Part shown: positions 35,051 to 43,956 of the stretch, in pieces | Layout: every line of letters begins with the position of its first letter | Numbering within the stretch: position 1 is the first letter of the stretch | DNA from: an uncultured Eubacteriales bacterium | GTDB lineage: Bacteria; Bacillota; Clostridia; Christensenellales; CAG-138 | Length of the DNA stretch: 64,000 bases | Assembly: GCA_902761365.1 (NCBI GenBank) | Contig: CACWJZ010000009.1 | Coordinates: 44,991-108,990, forward strand | Direction: 5' to 3' | The notes under the pieces: model-generated | Told to the model about the DNA's origin: nothing | Databases searched by the model: none | The model's input: the letters and a program-made list of their open reading frames with translations, nothing else | Position numbers and translations under genes: made by a program

Positions 35051-36318
35051 AAAAACGTACCTGGGCCGCCCTCATCTTAGTGGGCCTGGTGGGGCAGTTC
35101 GCCTGGACCATCGAGAACATGTACTTCAACGTGTTCCTGTACAACGCCATCGCCCCGGACCCCACGGCCATCGCCTGGATGGTGGCCCTGAGCGCCATCG
35201 CCGCCACGCTGACCACGCTCCTCATGGGCGCCCTCTCGGACCGGGTGGGCAAGCGCAAGGCCTTCATCTGCTTGGGCTACATCCTCTGGGGCGTGTCCGT
35301 CATGGCCTTCGCGCTGCTGGCCCGCCCCGCGCGGCTGGCCGGGTTCCGGGCGGCCTACGCCCAGGGCGTCCTGACCGGGCCCATCCTGGTGGTCATCCTG
35401 GACTGCGTCATGACCTTCTTCGGGTCCACAGCCAACGACGCCGCCTTCAACGCCTACGTGACCGACGTAACCACCACCGAGAACCGGGGCCGGGCGGAGA
35501 GCGTCCTCGCTATCCTGCCCCTCATCTCCATGCTGGTGATCTTCGGCGTGTTCGACAGCTGGACCCAGCGGGGGGACTGGTTTGCCTTCTTCCTGTTCTT
35601 CGGCGTGCTCATGAGCGTGACGGGCGTGGCGGCCCTGTTCCTGGTGAAGGACAGCGAAGCCCTGCAGCCCCGGCGGGACAGCTATTTTCAGAATCTTCTC
35701 TACGGCTTCACGCCCCGGGTGATTAAAACGCTGCCGGAGCTCTACCTATCCCTCCTGGCCTTCACCCTCTTCTCCATCGGCGTGCAGGTGTTCTTCCCCT
35801 ATCTGATCGTCTACTTCCAGCACTATCTGAAGATGGACAACTACGCCATCGTTCTCGGCGTGGTGCTGCTGTTCGCGTCGGTGGTCAGCGTCCTCACCGG
35901 CCGGTTCCTGGATAAATACGGCAAACTGAACTTCGTCCTGCCTGCGGCGGGGGTCATGATCGGCGGGCTGTTGGGGCTCTATTTCGTCCGGTCCATGGCC
36001 GGGGTCATGGTGACCGGCGCCGTCATGATGTCCGGGTACATGCTGGTGACCGCCGCCCTGTCCGCCCTCATCCGGGACTACACCCCCAAGGACAAGGCGG
36101 GCCACTTCCAGGGGGTGCGGATGGTGTTCGCCGTGTGCCTGCCCATGATCGTGGGGCCCTTCATCGGCTCGGCGGTGATCCGCAAGAGCGGCGCCGTCTA
36201 TGAAGACCTGGGCGTGGTGAAGAGCGTGCCCACCCCCGCCATCTTCCTGGCGGCGGCGGTGTGCGTGCTGCTGCTCATCCTGCCCGTGCTGCGGCTCTAC
36301 AGGAGGAAACGGACATGA
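35047..36318 (+). CDS. Major facilitator superfamily transporter (GPH-like)
   Basis: This 423-residue permease has 12 predicted helices. It carries the MFS loop motif MGALSDRVGKRKAF near residue 60 and FLDKYGKLNF in the second half. Asn/Asp residues in the first helix and the overall pattern resemble glycoside-cation symporters. It overlaps lgt by four bases and the GH2 gene by four bases. Import of the oligosaccharide cleaved by the next enzyme is the likely role (inference from coupling). Confidence 0.85.
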   Translation: MKKRTWAALILVGLVGQFAWTIENMYFNVFLYNAIAPDPTAIAWMVALSAIAATLTTLLMGALSDRVGKRKAFICLGYILWGVSVMAFALLARPARLAGFRAAYAQGVLTGPILVVILDCVMTFFGSTANDAAFNAYVTDVTTTENRGRAESVLAILPLISMLVIFGVFDSWTQRGDWFAFFLFFGVLMSVTGVAALFLVKDSEALQPRRDSYFQNLLYGFTPRVIKTLPELYLSLLAFTLFSIGVQVFFPYLIVYFQHYLKMDNYAIVLGVVLLFASVVSVLTGRFLDKYGKLNFVLPAAGVMIGGLLGLYFVRSMAGVMVTGAVMMSGYMLVTAALSALIRDYTPKDKAGHFQGVRMVFAVCLPMIVGPFIGSAVIRKSGAVYEDLGVVKSVPTPAIFLAAAVCVLLLILPVLRLYRRKRT

Positions 36319-38033
36319 GGACCATTTGGGGCGAACAGCTCAGGGACAACAGCATCCTGCCGGAATACCCCCGGCCCCAGCTGAAGCGGAACAGCTTTTT
36401 GAACCTGAACGGGCCCTGGCAATTCTATATGGGCCCTGCCGACGAAAAGCCGGACCGGCTCCCGGAGACCATCCTGGTCCCCTTCTCCCCGGAGAGCGAG
36501 CTTAGCGGCATCCTGCGGAAGAAGCGGAGCGGGGACATCCTCTGCTACCGCAGGAGCTTCACCCTGCCAGAGGGATTTTTGCGGGGGCGGCTGCTGCTGC
36601 ACTTCGGGGCGGTAGACCTGGTGGCCACCGTGTTCGTCAACGGCCGGGAGTGCGGCACCCATCGGGGCGGCTACTGGCCCTTCAGCTATGACATCACCGA
36701 CCTCATCCGGGAGAAGAACGTGATCGAGGTAAATGTGGAGGACGACGGGGCGGAAGCGAACCTGGACGCCCGGGGCAAGCAGAGCGACACCCCCGGCGGC
36801 ATCTGGTACACGGCCCAGAGCGGCATCTGGCAGACCGTGTGGCTGGAGAGCGTGCCGGAGCAGTACATCTCGGGCCTGAGGGTCACGCCCCTCTTCGACA
36901 AGGAGGCGGCCCTGATCGAGGTGCAGACCAACGTCCCCGGCAAGTGCCTCATCCACCTGGACGGCATGATCTACGCCGCGGCGGCGGGGACGGCCGTCCA
37001 CGTGCCCGTGGAGAACATGCGGCCCTGGTCCCCGGCGGACCCCTATCTCTATCGCTTCTCCGTCACCTTCGGCGAGGACCGGGTGGAGAGCTATTTCGGC
37101 ATGCGCAAGTGCTCCATGGAGAAGGATGAACGGGGCGTGCCCAAGCTGTTCCTCAACAACAGGCCCCTGTTCCACAACGGCCTTTTGGACCAGGGCTACT
37201 GGCCCGACGGGCTCTACACCGCCCCGGCGGAGGCTGCCATGGTCTGCGACATCCAGACCATGAAGGCCCTGGGGTTCAATATGCTCAGGAAGCACATCAA
37301 GATCGAGCCCCTCAGATGGTACTACCTCTGCGACACCATGGGCATGCTTGTCTGGCAGGACATGGTCTCGGGCGGCGGCCCCTACAAGGCCGGCGTGGTG
37401 ACCGTGCCCGTGGCGGGCATCCTCCCCCATCGGATCGACAACGGCTACAAGGCCTTCGGCCGCAAATCCGAAGGGAGCCGGCTCCGGTACTACGAGGAGC
37501 TGGAGGAGACGGTGAAGCTCCTCTACAACTGCCCGTCCATCGTCATGTGGGTGCCCTTCAACGAGGGCTGGGGCCAGTTCGACGCCCTGGAAGCGGTGGA
37601 GCGCATCCGGGCCCTGGACAGCACCCGGACCATCGACCATGCCTCCGGCTGGCACGACCAGGGGGGCGGCGACGTGTTCAGCCGCCACGTGTACTTCCGC
37701 AAGTTCCGCTACAAGCGGGACAGAGGGGGCCGGGCGGCGGTGCTCAGCGAGTTCGGCGGCTACGCCTGCGGCATCGAGGGGCATCGGTGGTCCAAGAAGG
37801 ATTTCGGATACAAGATGTTTTCCGGGGAGAAGGAGCTGACGGCGGGGATCGTGAAGCTCTACGACCGGGAGATCCGGCCCGCCAAGGCCCGGGGCCTCTC
37901 CGCCGCGGTCTACACCCAGGTCAGCGACGTGGAGGAGGAGATCAACGGCCTCCTCACCTACGACCGGCAGGAGCTGAAGGTGGAGCCGGACGCCATCATC
38001 GCCATGAACAAACGGCTGATGCTGGAGGACTAA
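36315..38033 (+). CDS. Glycoside hydrolase family 2 enzyme, cytoplasmic
   Basis: This 572-residue enzyme lacks a signal peptide. A sugar-binding jelly-roll domain (about 30-185, FSYDITDLIREKNVIEVNV) is followed by an Ig-like strand region and the barrel. The acid/base Glu lies in VPFNEGWGQFD (about 417) and the nucleophile Glu in VLSEFGGYACG (about 480). GH2 members are beta-galactosidases, glucuronidases, mannosidases or alpha-arabinosidases. The exact specificity cannot be read here. ATG 36315 makes a 4-base overlap with the transporter stop. A strong terminator follows. Confidence 0.87.
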   Translation: MRTIWGEQLRDNSILPEYPRPQLKRNSFLNLNGPWQFYMGPADEKPDRLPETILVPFSPESELSGILRKKRSGDILCYRRSFTLPEGFLRGRLLLHFGAVDLVATVFVNGRECGTHRGGYWPFSYDITDLIREKNVIEVNVEDDGAEANLDARGKQSDTPGGIWYTAQSGIWQTVWLESVPEQYISGLRVTPLFDKEAALIEVQTNVPGKCLIHLDGMIYAAAAGTAVHVPVENMRPWSPADPYLYRFSVTFGEDRVESYFGMRKCSMEKDERGVPKLFLNNRPLFHNGLLDQGYWPDGLYTAPAEAAMVCDIQTMKALGFNMLRKHIKIEPLRWYYLCDTMGMLVWQDMVSGGGPYKAGVVTVPVAGILPHRIDNGYKAFGRKSEGSRLRYYEELEETVKLLYNCPSIVMWVPFNEGWGQFDALEAVERIRALDSTRTIDHASGWHDQGGGDVFSRHVYFRKFRYKRDRGGRAAVLSEFGGYACGIEGHRWSKKDFGYKMFSGEKELTAGIVKLYDREIRPAKARGLSAAVYTQVSDVEEEINGLLTYDRQELKVEPDAIIAMNKRLMLED

Positions 38034-38050
38034 AAAACGCAGCATATAAA

Positions 38051-38082
38051 ACGGGAAGTATCGCATAGGCGATACTTCCCGT
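38051..38082. terminator. Bidirectional terminator between GH2 and kbl
   Basis: A perfect 14-base stem (ACGGGAAGTATCGC and its complement, loop ATAG) has a T-rich tract on the minus side and TTTT further on the plus side. Confidence 0.85.
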
Positions 38083-38141
38083 TGGTGCTCTTTTGAGCCC
38101 TTTTCTTACCGGGAAAAGGGCCGATTGTTTTCAATGATTCC

Positions 38142-39305
38142 TTATAACCCCATCTCCTGCTTCACTTCGCCGAAGCACTTGACGGCGAAGTCGAGATCGG
38201 CCTTGGTGTGGCCGGCGGAGATCTGGGTGCGGATGCGGGCCTTGCCCATGGGCACCACGGGGTAGCAGAAGCCGGTCACGTAGACGCCCTTGTCCAGCAT
38301 CCGGCGGGCGAACTCCTGGGCCACCTTGGCGTCGTAGAGCATGATGGGCACGATGGGGTGCTCGCCGGGGAGCAGATCGAAGCCCAGCTTGGAGAGCTGC
38401 GCGCGGAAGTAGTTGGCGTTCTCGTGGACCCGGTCGCGAAGCTCCGTGGAGGCTTCCAGCATGTCCAGGGTCTTGATGCTGGCGGCGCAGATGGCGGGCG
38501 CGAGGGCGTTGGAGAACAGATAGGGGCGGGACTTCTGCCGGAGCAGGTCCACGATCTCCTTGCGGGCCGCGGTGTAGCCGCCGGAGGCGCCGCCCAGGGC
38601 CTTGCCGAAGGTGCCGGTGACGATGTCCACCCGGCCCATGACGCCGCAGTATTCGCTGGTGCCCCGGCCGTGCTCGCCCATGAAGCCCACGGCGTGGGAA
38701 TCGTCCACCATGACCAAAGCGTCATACTGCTCCGCGAGGTCGCAGATGCCCTTCAGGTTGGCGATGTAGCCGTCCATGGAGAACACGCCGTCGGTGGCGA
38801 TGAGCTTGATCCGGCAGTCCTTGGCCTCCTCCAGCTTGGCGTGGAGGTCGTCCATGTTGTTGTTCTTGTAGCGGAAGCGCTTGGCCTTGCAGAGGCGGAT
38901 GCCGTCGATGATGGAGGCGTGGTTCAGCTCGTCGGAGATGATGGCGTCCTCGGGCCCCAGAATGGTCTCGAAGAGGCCGCCGTTGGCGTCGAAGCAGGAG
39001 GAGTAAAGGATGGCGTCCTCCTGGCCAACGAACCGGGCGATACGCCCTTCCAGCTGCTTGTGGATGTCCTGGGTGCCGCAGATGAAGCGGACGGAGGAAA
39101 GGCCGAAGCCCCACTCGTCATAGGAGGCCTTGGCGGCGGCGATGAGCTCCGGGTTGTCGGAGAGGCCCAGATAGTTGTTGGCGCACATGTTCACCACGCC
39201 CTTAGCGAGGGTGGTGTCGATGCGGGAGCGCTGGGGGGTGACGATGATCCGCGCTTCCCGAATGGCGGAAAGCTCGTTCTGATAGAATTCGTATGCCTTC
39301 TTCAT
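38142..39305 (-). CDS. kbl: Glycine C-acetyltransferase (2-amino-3-ketobutyrate CoA ligase)
   Basis: This 387-residue PLP enzyme splits 2-amino-3-ketobutyrate into glycine and acetyl-CoA. It shows [12 protein letters not shown] at the start, [42 protein letters not shown] and the PLP lysine in [13 protein letters not shown]. The length equals the usual Kbl. GGAGG lies seven bases before the ATG. It follows tdh after 18 bases in the same transcript, forming the two-step threonine degradation pathway. Confidence 0.95.
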   Translation of the reverse strand: MKKAYEFYQNELSAIREARIIVTPQRSRIDTTLAKGVVNMCANNYLGLSDNPELIAAAKASYDEWGFGLSSVRFICGTQDIHKQLEGRIARFVGQEDAILYSSCFDANGGLFETILGPEDAIISDELNHASIIDGIRLCKAKRFRYKNNNMDDLHAKLEEAKDCRIKLIATDGVFSMDGYIANLKGICDLAEQYDALVMVDDSHAVGFMGEHGRGTSEYCGVMGRVDIVTGTFGKALGGASGGYTAARKEIVDLLRQKSRPYLFSNALAPAICAASIKTLDMLEASTELRDRVHENANYFRAQLSKLGFDLLPGEHPIVPIMLYDAKVAQEFARRMLDKGVYVTGFCYPVVPMGKARIRTQISAGHTKADLDFAVKCFGEVKQEMGL

Positions 39306-39323
39306 GTATAGCCTCCTATATGC

Positions 39324-40364
39324 TTATTTAGTCCAATCTAAGACGACCTTGCCGGAGTTGCCGGAATGCATGGCCGCGAAGCCCTTTTCAAAGTCGGTGT
39401 AATGGAACCGGTGGGTGATGACCGGCGTGAGGTCGAGGCCGCCCTGGACCATGTAGCTCATCTGATGCCAGTTGTCCATCTTCCGGCCGTAGATGCCCTG
39501 GAGCGTAAGGCCCTTGCCGATGATCAGGTTCATATCGAGATTGATGGGGCCGTTGCCCAGGCCCAGCAGGGAGATCTTGCCGCCGTTGCGCATGACGGAC
39601 AGCATCTGCTTGAGGGCCGCGCCGCTGCCGGACATCTCCAGGCCCACGTCAAAGCCCTCCACCAGGCCCTGCTCATGCATGATCTCGGTCAGGTCCCTCT
39701 TGCCGATGTTCACGGCCGCGTCCGCGCCCATCTTCCGGGCGAGATCCAGCCGATACTCGTTCATGTCCGTGATGACCACCCGGCGGGCGCCCGCGTACTT
39801 GCAGATGCCCACGGCGATGACGCCGATGGGGCCCGCGCCGGTGATGAGCACGTCCTCCCCCACCAGGTTGAACATGAGGGCCGTATGGGTGGCGTTGCCG
39901 AAGGCGTCGAAGAAGGAGACCACGTCCTCGTCCAGCTTGGGGTCGATGATGATCACGTTGCTGGCGGGGATGCAGACATACTCCGCGAAGGCGCCGTCCC
40001 GATCCACGCCCACGCTGTGGGTATTCTTGCACCACTGGATGTTGCCGGTGTGGCAGTTGCGGCAGTGGCCGCAGGTGATGTGGCCCTCGCCGCTGACCCG
40101 CATGCCCACCTCAAGGCCGGTGACGCCGGCGCCCAGCTCCGCGATCTCGCCCACGTACTCGTGGCCGATGACCATGGGGGGCTTCACATGCTCGGCGGAC
40201 CAGGGGGTCCAGTCAAAGATATGCACGTCGGTGCCGCAGATGGCGGTCTTGTGGATCTTGATGAGCACCTCACCGGGGCCGGGCACGGGCACGGGCACCT
40301 GCCGAAGCTCCAAACCGACGCCCGCGATGGGCTTTACGATGGCATCCATCATCTTTTGGGTCAT
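39324..40364 (-). CDS. tdh: L-threonine 3-dehydrogenase
   Basis: This 346-residue zinc-dependent medium-chain dehydrogenase oxidises threonine with NAD to 2-amino-3-ketobutyrate. The catalytic zinc site is in KTAICGTDVHIFDW, with VIGHEYVGEI following. The structural zinc cysteines are CGHCRNCHTGNIQWC, and the NAD fold is GAGPIGVIAVGICKY. ATG 40364 is preferred to the upstream GTG at 40388, which adds a basic tail not typical of the family. The promoter at 40404-40432 fits this start. The product is channelled to Kbl, encoded next. Confidence 0.95.
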   Translation of the reverse strand: MTQKMMDAIVKPIAGVGLELRQVPVPVPGPGEVLIKIHKTAICGTDVHIFDWTPWSAEHVKPPMVIGHEYVGEIAELGAGVTGLEVGMRVSGEGHITCGHCRNCHTGNIQWCKNTHSVGVDRDGAFAEYVCIPASNVIIIDPKLDEDVVSFFDAFGNATHTALMFNLVGEDVLITGAGPIGVIAVGICKYAGARRVVITDMNEYRLDLARKMGADAAVNIGKRDLTEIMHEQGLVEGFDVGLEMSGSGAALKQMLSVMRNGGKISLLGLGNGPINLDMNLIIGKGLTLQGIYGRKMDNWHQMSYMVQGGLDLTPVITHRFHYTDFEKGFAAMHSGNSGKVVLDWTK

Positions 40365-40403
40365 ACTAAATCGAAGCCTTCCTTTCACATGTTGTATGCG
40401 CTC

Positions 40404-40432
40404 AGTATATCACTGTTGGAAACGGACAACAA
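40404..40432 (-). promoter_or_regulatory. Promoter of the tdh-kbl operon
   Basis: TTGTTG (40427-40432), 17 bases, TATACT (40404-40409) on the minus strand. Confidence 0.6.
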
Positions 40433-40460
40433 TGCCCCCGCCCGGGGCGGAGGCAGTATA

Positions 40461-41804
40461 TTATTTCTTTTCCTTGTGGAGGGACCGATGCTTCCGGGGC
40501 ACGAAGGCGCCCACCAGGGCCCCCGCCGCCGCCGCGATCAGGGAGGGGATCAGCCACCCCAGACCCACGGAGGCCAGAGGGAGCCGCGCTATGAGCAGGC
40601 GCAGGGCCGGGATATAGCCGCCGATCTCCGTCAGCACCGTGACGATAAAGGCGCAGAGGGCGCCGTAGGGGGCGCTGTAGGTCTCCTGGTTGATGCGCTT
40701 GGGCAGGAAGGAGAGGATCACCAGCATGATGAACACGGGAAAGATCACGTTCAGGATGGGCCCGGCGATGTTCAAAATGGCGGTGGTGCCCAGGTTGCTC
40801 ATCACGTAGCTAAAGAGGATCATGCCGATGAGCACCGGCCGATAGGGGAGCTTGCCGTGGGTCAGCTCGGCGATGTTCTGAGAGCAGGAGGAGGCAAGGC
40901 CGATAGAGGTGGTGAGGCAGGCCGCCGTGACGATGAAGCCCAGCAGCAACGTCCCCGCGGGCCCCACCAGCCGCCGGACGATGAGCACCAGCAGCCCCGC
41001 CCGGTCGTTGAGGGCGTTGGCCGCCAGGCCACGCTCGCCGGAGATGGAGGCGCCCAGGAACGTGAGGCCGCCGTAGACCACGAACAGGGCGAAGGCCGCG
41101 ACCAGGCCCGCCAGGGCCACCAGCCGGAACTGCTTCTTGGGGCTGGTGATGCCCGCCTGCTTCACGGAGGTCAGGGTGACCACGGCAAAGAGCAGGGCGC
41201 CCAGCATGTCCATGGTCTGATACCCGGATTCAAGGCCCAGCTTCACGGCGCCCATGGTGGAGGAACCGGGGGCCACCTTCCCCAGGGGATGCAGGACACC
41301 CAAAGCGATGAGCACCAGCAGAGCCACGAACATGGCGGGCGAAAGGATCTTGCCGATGATGTCCACCACCTTGCCGGGACGCAGGCACAGAACCAGCACC
41401 AAGGCAAAGTAGATGCCTCCGGCCACCCAGGAGGCCCAGCCGGGGATGGAGGTGCCCAGCAGAGGCTTCACGGCAATGTCGAAGGTGGTGGCGGCGGTGC
41501 GGGGGATGGCGATGAAGGGGCCGATGCACAGGGTGTTGAAGAGGATCAGCAAGAAGGACGTGGCCTTGTCGAGCTGCAGGGAGATGCTGTTCTGGAAGCC
41601 CTCCTGGCAGCGGAAGAAAGCGAGCAAAGCCAGAATGGCGAGGCCCGCATCCGCCAGGATGAAGGCCAGGAAGCTGATGAGCCAGTTGGTGCCGGTGACG
41701 ATGCCCAGCGCCGGGGGAAAGATGAGATTGCCTGCGCCGAAGAACATGGCGAACAGGGCAAAACCGAGGACGAAGACCTTGCCGAAGGAGAGCTTGTCGT
41801 TCAT
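40461..41804 (-). CDS. brnQ: Branched-chain amino acid transporter BrnQ
   Basis: This 447-residue LIVCS-family carrier has 12 helices. Typical motifs are FAMFFGAGNLIFPPALG at the start, ADAGLAILAL, IGPFIAIPRTAATTFD and the STMGAVKLGLESGYQTMD stretch. It imports leucine, isoleucine and valine with a cation (family knowledge). GGGAGG precedes ATG 41804. A divergent XRE regulator gene faces it across 190 bases. The two promoters are back to back, suggesting local control. Confidence 0.92.
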   Translation of the reverse strand: MNDKLSFGKVFVLGFALFAMFFGAGNLIFPPALGIVTGTNWLISFLAFILADAGLAILALLAFFRCQEGFQNSISLQLDKATSFLLILFNTLCIGPFIAIPRTAATTFDIAVKPLLGTSIPGWASWVAGGIYFALVLVLCLRPGKVVDIIGKILSPAMFVALLVLIALGVLHPLGKVAPGSSTMGAVKLGLESGYQTMDMLGALLFAVVTLTSVKQAGITSPKKQFRLVALAGLVAAFALFVVYGGLTFLGASISGERGLAANALNDRAGLLVLIVRRLVGPAGTLLLGFIVTAACLTTSIGLASSCSQNIAELTHGKLPYRPVLIGMILFSYVMSNLGTTAILNIAGPILNVIFPVFIMLVILSFLPKRINQETYSAPYGALCAFIVTVLTEIGGYIPALRLLIARLPLASVGLGWLIPSLIAAAAGALVGAFVPRKHRSLHKEKK

Positions 41805-41842
41805 GGGCCACCTCCCGATGTGTGTCCTATATGTGCATTTTC

Positions 41843-41872
41843 AGTATACCCGGAAAGGGGCCCCGGGCGCAA
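41843..41872 (-). promoter_or_regulatory. Likely brnQ promoter
   Basis: TTGCGC (41867-41872), 18 bases, TATACT (41843-41848). Confidence 0.45.
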
Positions 41873-41917
41873 ACGGCCGGAAACGTATCAAAAAGAGATT
41901 TTATACCGATTTGTCTC

Positions 41918-41946
41918 TTTACAATACCATTTTAAGGGGATATACT
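41918..41946 (+). promoter_or_regulatory. Promoter of the XRE regulator gene
   Basis: TTTACA (41918-41923), 17 bases, TATACT (41941-41946), 48 bases before the start. Confidence 0.65.
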
Positions 41947-41994
41947 GGAGGCAGACGACAGGTTTTGCGGTTTGGGAAAGAAAGGGGTATTTAC

Positions 41995-42699
41995 ATGAGC
42001 GAATTGAGCAGGCGCATGGGGGAAAACATCCGTGTCTACCGCCGGGCCAACCGGATGACCCTTTCGGAGCTGGCGGAGAAGATCAACAAGAGCAAGGCCA
42101 CCGTGGGCAAGTACGAGCAGGGAGCCATCGCCCTCGATATGGACACCCTCTACGAGATCGCGGCGGCTTTGAAGGTGAGCCCCTTCCAGCTCATGGTGTC
42201 CCTGGTGCCGGAGAAGAAGGAGCAGGGTGAGCCCCGGCTTTTGGGCGAGCGCCGGTATCTGTACCTCTACGACGGCCGGGCAAGCCGCATCCTGCGAAGC
42301 CTCCTCGTTTCCGGCAAGGAGGGCGAAGACGACACCGTCACCCTGTTCTACGACATCCCCTCCTTTGCGGAGCCTCAGCGGTGCCGGGCCCTCTACTATG
42401 GCCATCGGCAGAAGCACGATTTCGTGACTAACTATATCCTGGAGAACCAGTCCAACGGGGTGGAGCACGCCTTCCTCTGCGTCATGCGCTCCCTGGATCG
42501 GCCCAGCGAAAGCACGGGGCTCATCTCCGGCATCTCCTCCCGGATGCTGCTGCCGGTCTCGGCCAAGTGCATACTCTCGGAGGACGTGCTCCCCGAGAAC
42601 GAGGAGCTGACGGAATCCCTGCTGCTCACCAAGGAGGACATTCGCCTGACCCGCCGCTGCAACATGTTCATCGTGGAGCAGATCAGCTGGATCGGATGA
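41995..42699 (+). CDS. XRE-family regulator with a sensor-like C-terminal domain
   Basis: This 234-residue regulator has a classical helix-turn-helix at residues 11-63 (NRMTLSELAEKINKSKATVGKYEQG). A roughly 160-residue C-terminal domain follows that I do not recognise, with strands such as RRYLYLYDGRASRILRSLLV and VEHAFLCVMRSLDR. The C-terminal part may bind a ligand. It is divergent from brnQ, so control of amino-acid uptake is likely (inference). AAGGGG lies before ATG 41995. Confidence 0.85.
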   Translation: MSELSRRMGENIRVYRRANRMTLSELAEKINKSKATVGKYEQGAIALDMDTLYEIAAALKVSPFQLMVSLVPEKKEQGEPRLLGERRYLYLYDGRASRILRSLLVSGKEGEDDTVTLFYDIPSFAEPQRCRALYYGHRQKHDFVTNYILENQSNGVEHAFLCVMRSLDRPSESTGLISGISSRMLLPVSAKCILSEDVLPENEELTESLLLTKEDIRLTRRCNMFIVEQISWIG

Positions 42700-42721
42700 C
42701 CTTTTTTGAGAGGCACGAGAG

Positions 42722-43192
42722 ATGAAATACTTTACTTCCCGGATATGGAGCGGCCTGAACGCCATAGACCCACAGGCAAGAAAGTCCGCATTTGAACGGG
42801 CGGACCAGGCATGGGATCAGTATTACGCGTATTTGGACAGCATTCGTCCAAGACTTTCTGCCAGAAGATGGCGGACGATCCTGCAATGCCATGGATTGCA
42901 CGACTGTGTGATCGAATCAGTCTCTGTCAGCTATAGGTCACGCGGAAGGCGAACCGTCGCAGACGTCAGGTTCGTTTTGGAAAACAGGACCGTGCTCTTT
43001 AAGGACGTGACCCGCTTCTCCTTTCAAATCAACAATCAGACCGCTTTCCCCTGCGGCAGCTATGGCTGGGACTATTGTGAGTTTGAACTGTTGGACACAG
43101 GCAGAATGACTATTTCGATCCTGGGGGACGTCACCAACCAAATCGATTTGGAGTTCGAAAGCATCGAGTTCAGTAGAAGGTCCAAAGACTGA
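42722..43192 (+). CDS. Hypothetical protein, DUF4085-like start
   Basis: This 156-residue soluble protein begins MKYFTSRIW and has QYYAYLDSIRP and LHDCVIESVSV motifs. They remind me of DUF4085 proteins, an uncharacterised family. The second half is beta-rich (VADVRFVLENRTVLF, FELLDTGRMTISIL). Codon use is less GC-biased than that of neighbours, a weak hint of recent acquisition. It starts 22 bases after the XRE stop and may be co-transcribed. Confidence 0.6.
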   Translation: MKYFTSRIWSGLNAIDPQARKSAFERADQAWDQYYAYLDSIRPRLSARRWRTILQCHGLHDCVIESVSVSYRSRGRRTVADVRFVLENRTVLFKDVTRFSFQINNQTAFPCGSYGWDYCEFELLDTGRMTISILGDVTNQIDLEFESIEFSRRSKD

Positions 43193-43265
43193 CCGCAGGC
43201 GGTTTCATGACCGCCTTTCTTCTTTTTTCACCCTTCCTGCATAGACTGTGCCGGAGGGTCTTTGT

Positions 43266-43916
43266 ATGCACAGACGAAAACGGAAGATTTTGACCTGCCT
43301 GCTGCTGGTCCTGCTGGCGGCGGCAGGCATGCTCTGGTACGTGAACGCCAGCTTGCGGCCAGTGCTGGAAGGGCTGGCCTCCGCCCGGGTGGAGAGCGCG
43401 GCGGCCCGGGCCATGAACGAAGCCATCCTGGAGGTGCTGGGCAGCGCGTCCACGGGGGAGCTGCTGACCGCCCGGGAGTCCAACGAGGGGCACATCTCCC
43501 TGCTCACGGCGGACGCGGGAAAGCTGAACCTGCTGGCGGCGGACTGCGCGGCGGCGGCCCAAAAGAGGATCATGGACCTGGGCGAACAGGGGGTGTCCGT
43601 GGCTCTGGGCACCTTGAGCGGCGTGCCCCTGCTGGCGGGCCTCGGCCCCCGGCTCAGCTTCCGGTTCACGCCGGTGGGCATGGTCCAGTCCGCCTTTCAC
43701 AGCGAGTTCCGCTCGGCGGGCATCAACCAGACCCTGCATCGGATCACCCTGGAGCTCACGGGCACCGTCCGCATCGTGCTGCCGGGCCGATCCTGTTCCG
43801 TTTCGATCTTCACCCAGGCCCCCGTGGCGGAGAACGTCATCGTGGGGGACGTGCCCGACGCCTACACCAACGTGGCCAACGAGGACGACCTTCTGAACCT
43901 GATCCCGGGGCAATGA
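43266..43916 (+). CDS. yunB: Sporulation protein YunB
   Basis: This 216-residue protein has an N-terminal membrane anchor (ILTCLLLVLLAAAGMLWYV). It shows the YunB pattern VESAAARAMNEAILEVL, GVSVALGTLSGVPLLAGLGP and the C-terminal APVAENVIVGDVPDAY. YunB is a mother-cell sporulation protein of unknown exact function. ATG 43266 is eight bases after GGAGG. The convergent radA gene ends 40 bases away. Confidence 0.88.
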   Translation: MHRRKRKILTCLLLVLLAAAGMLWYVNASLRPVLEGLASARVESAAARAMNEAILEVLGSASTGELLTARESNEGHISLLTADAGKLNLLAADCAAAAQKRIMDLGEQGVSVALGTLSGVPLLAGLGPRLSFRFTPVGMVQSAFHSEFRSAGINQTLHRITLELTGTVRIVLPGRSCSVSIFTQAPVAENVIVGDVPDAYTNVANEDDLLNLIPGQ

Positions 43917-43956
43917 AAGAGCGGGGGCGCGTTGCCTCCGCTTGATTGTTCTGCCG

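Noticed and set aside
39366-42230. Plus-strand open frame of about 954 codons across tdh and brnQ
   Set aside because: It is antisense to two well-supported genes and has no recognisable domain.
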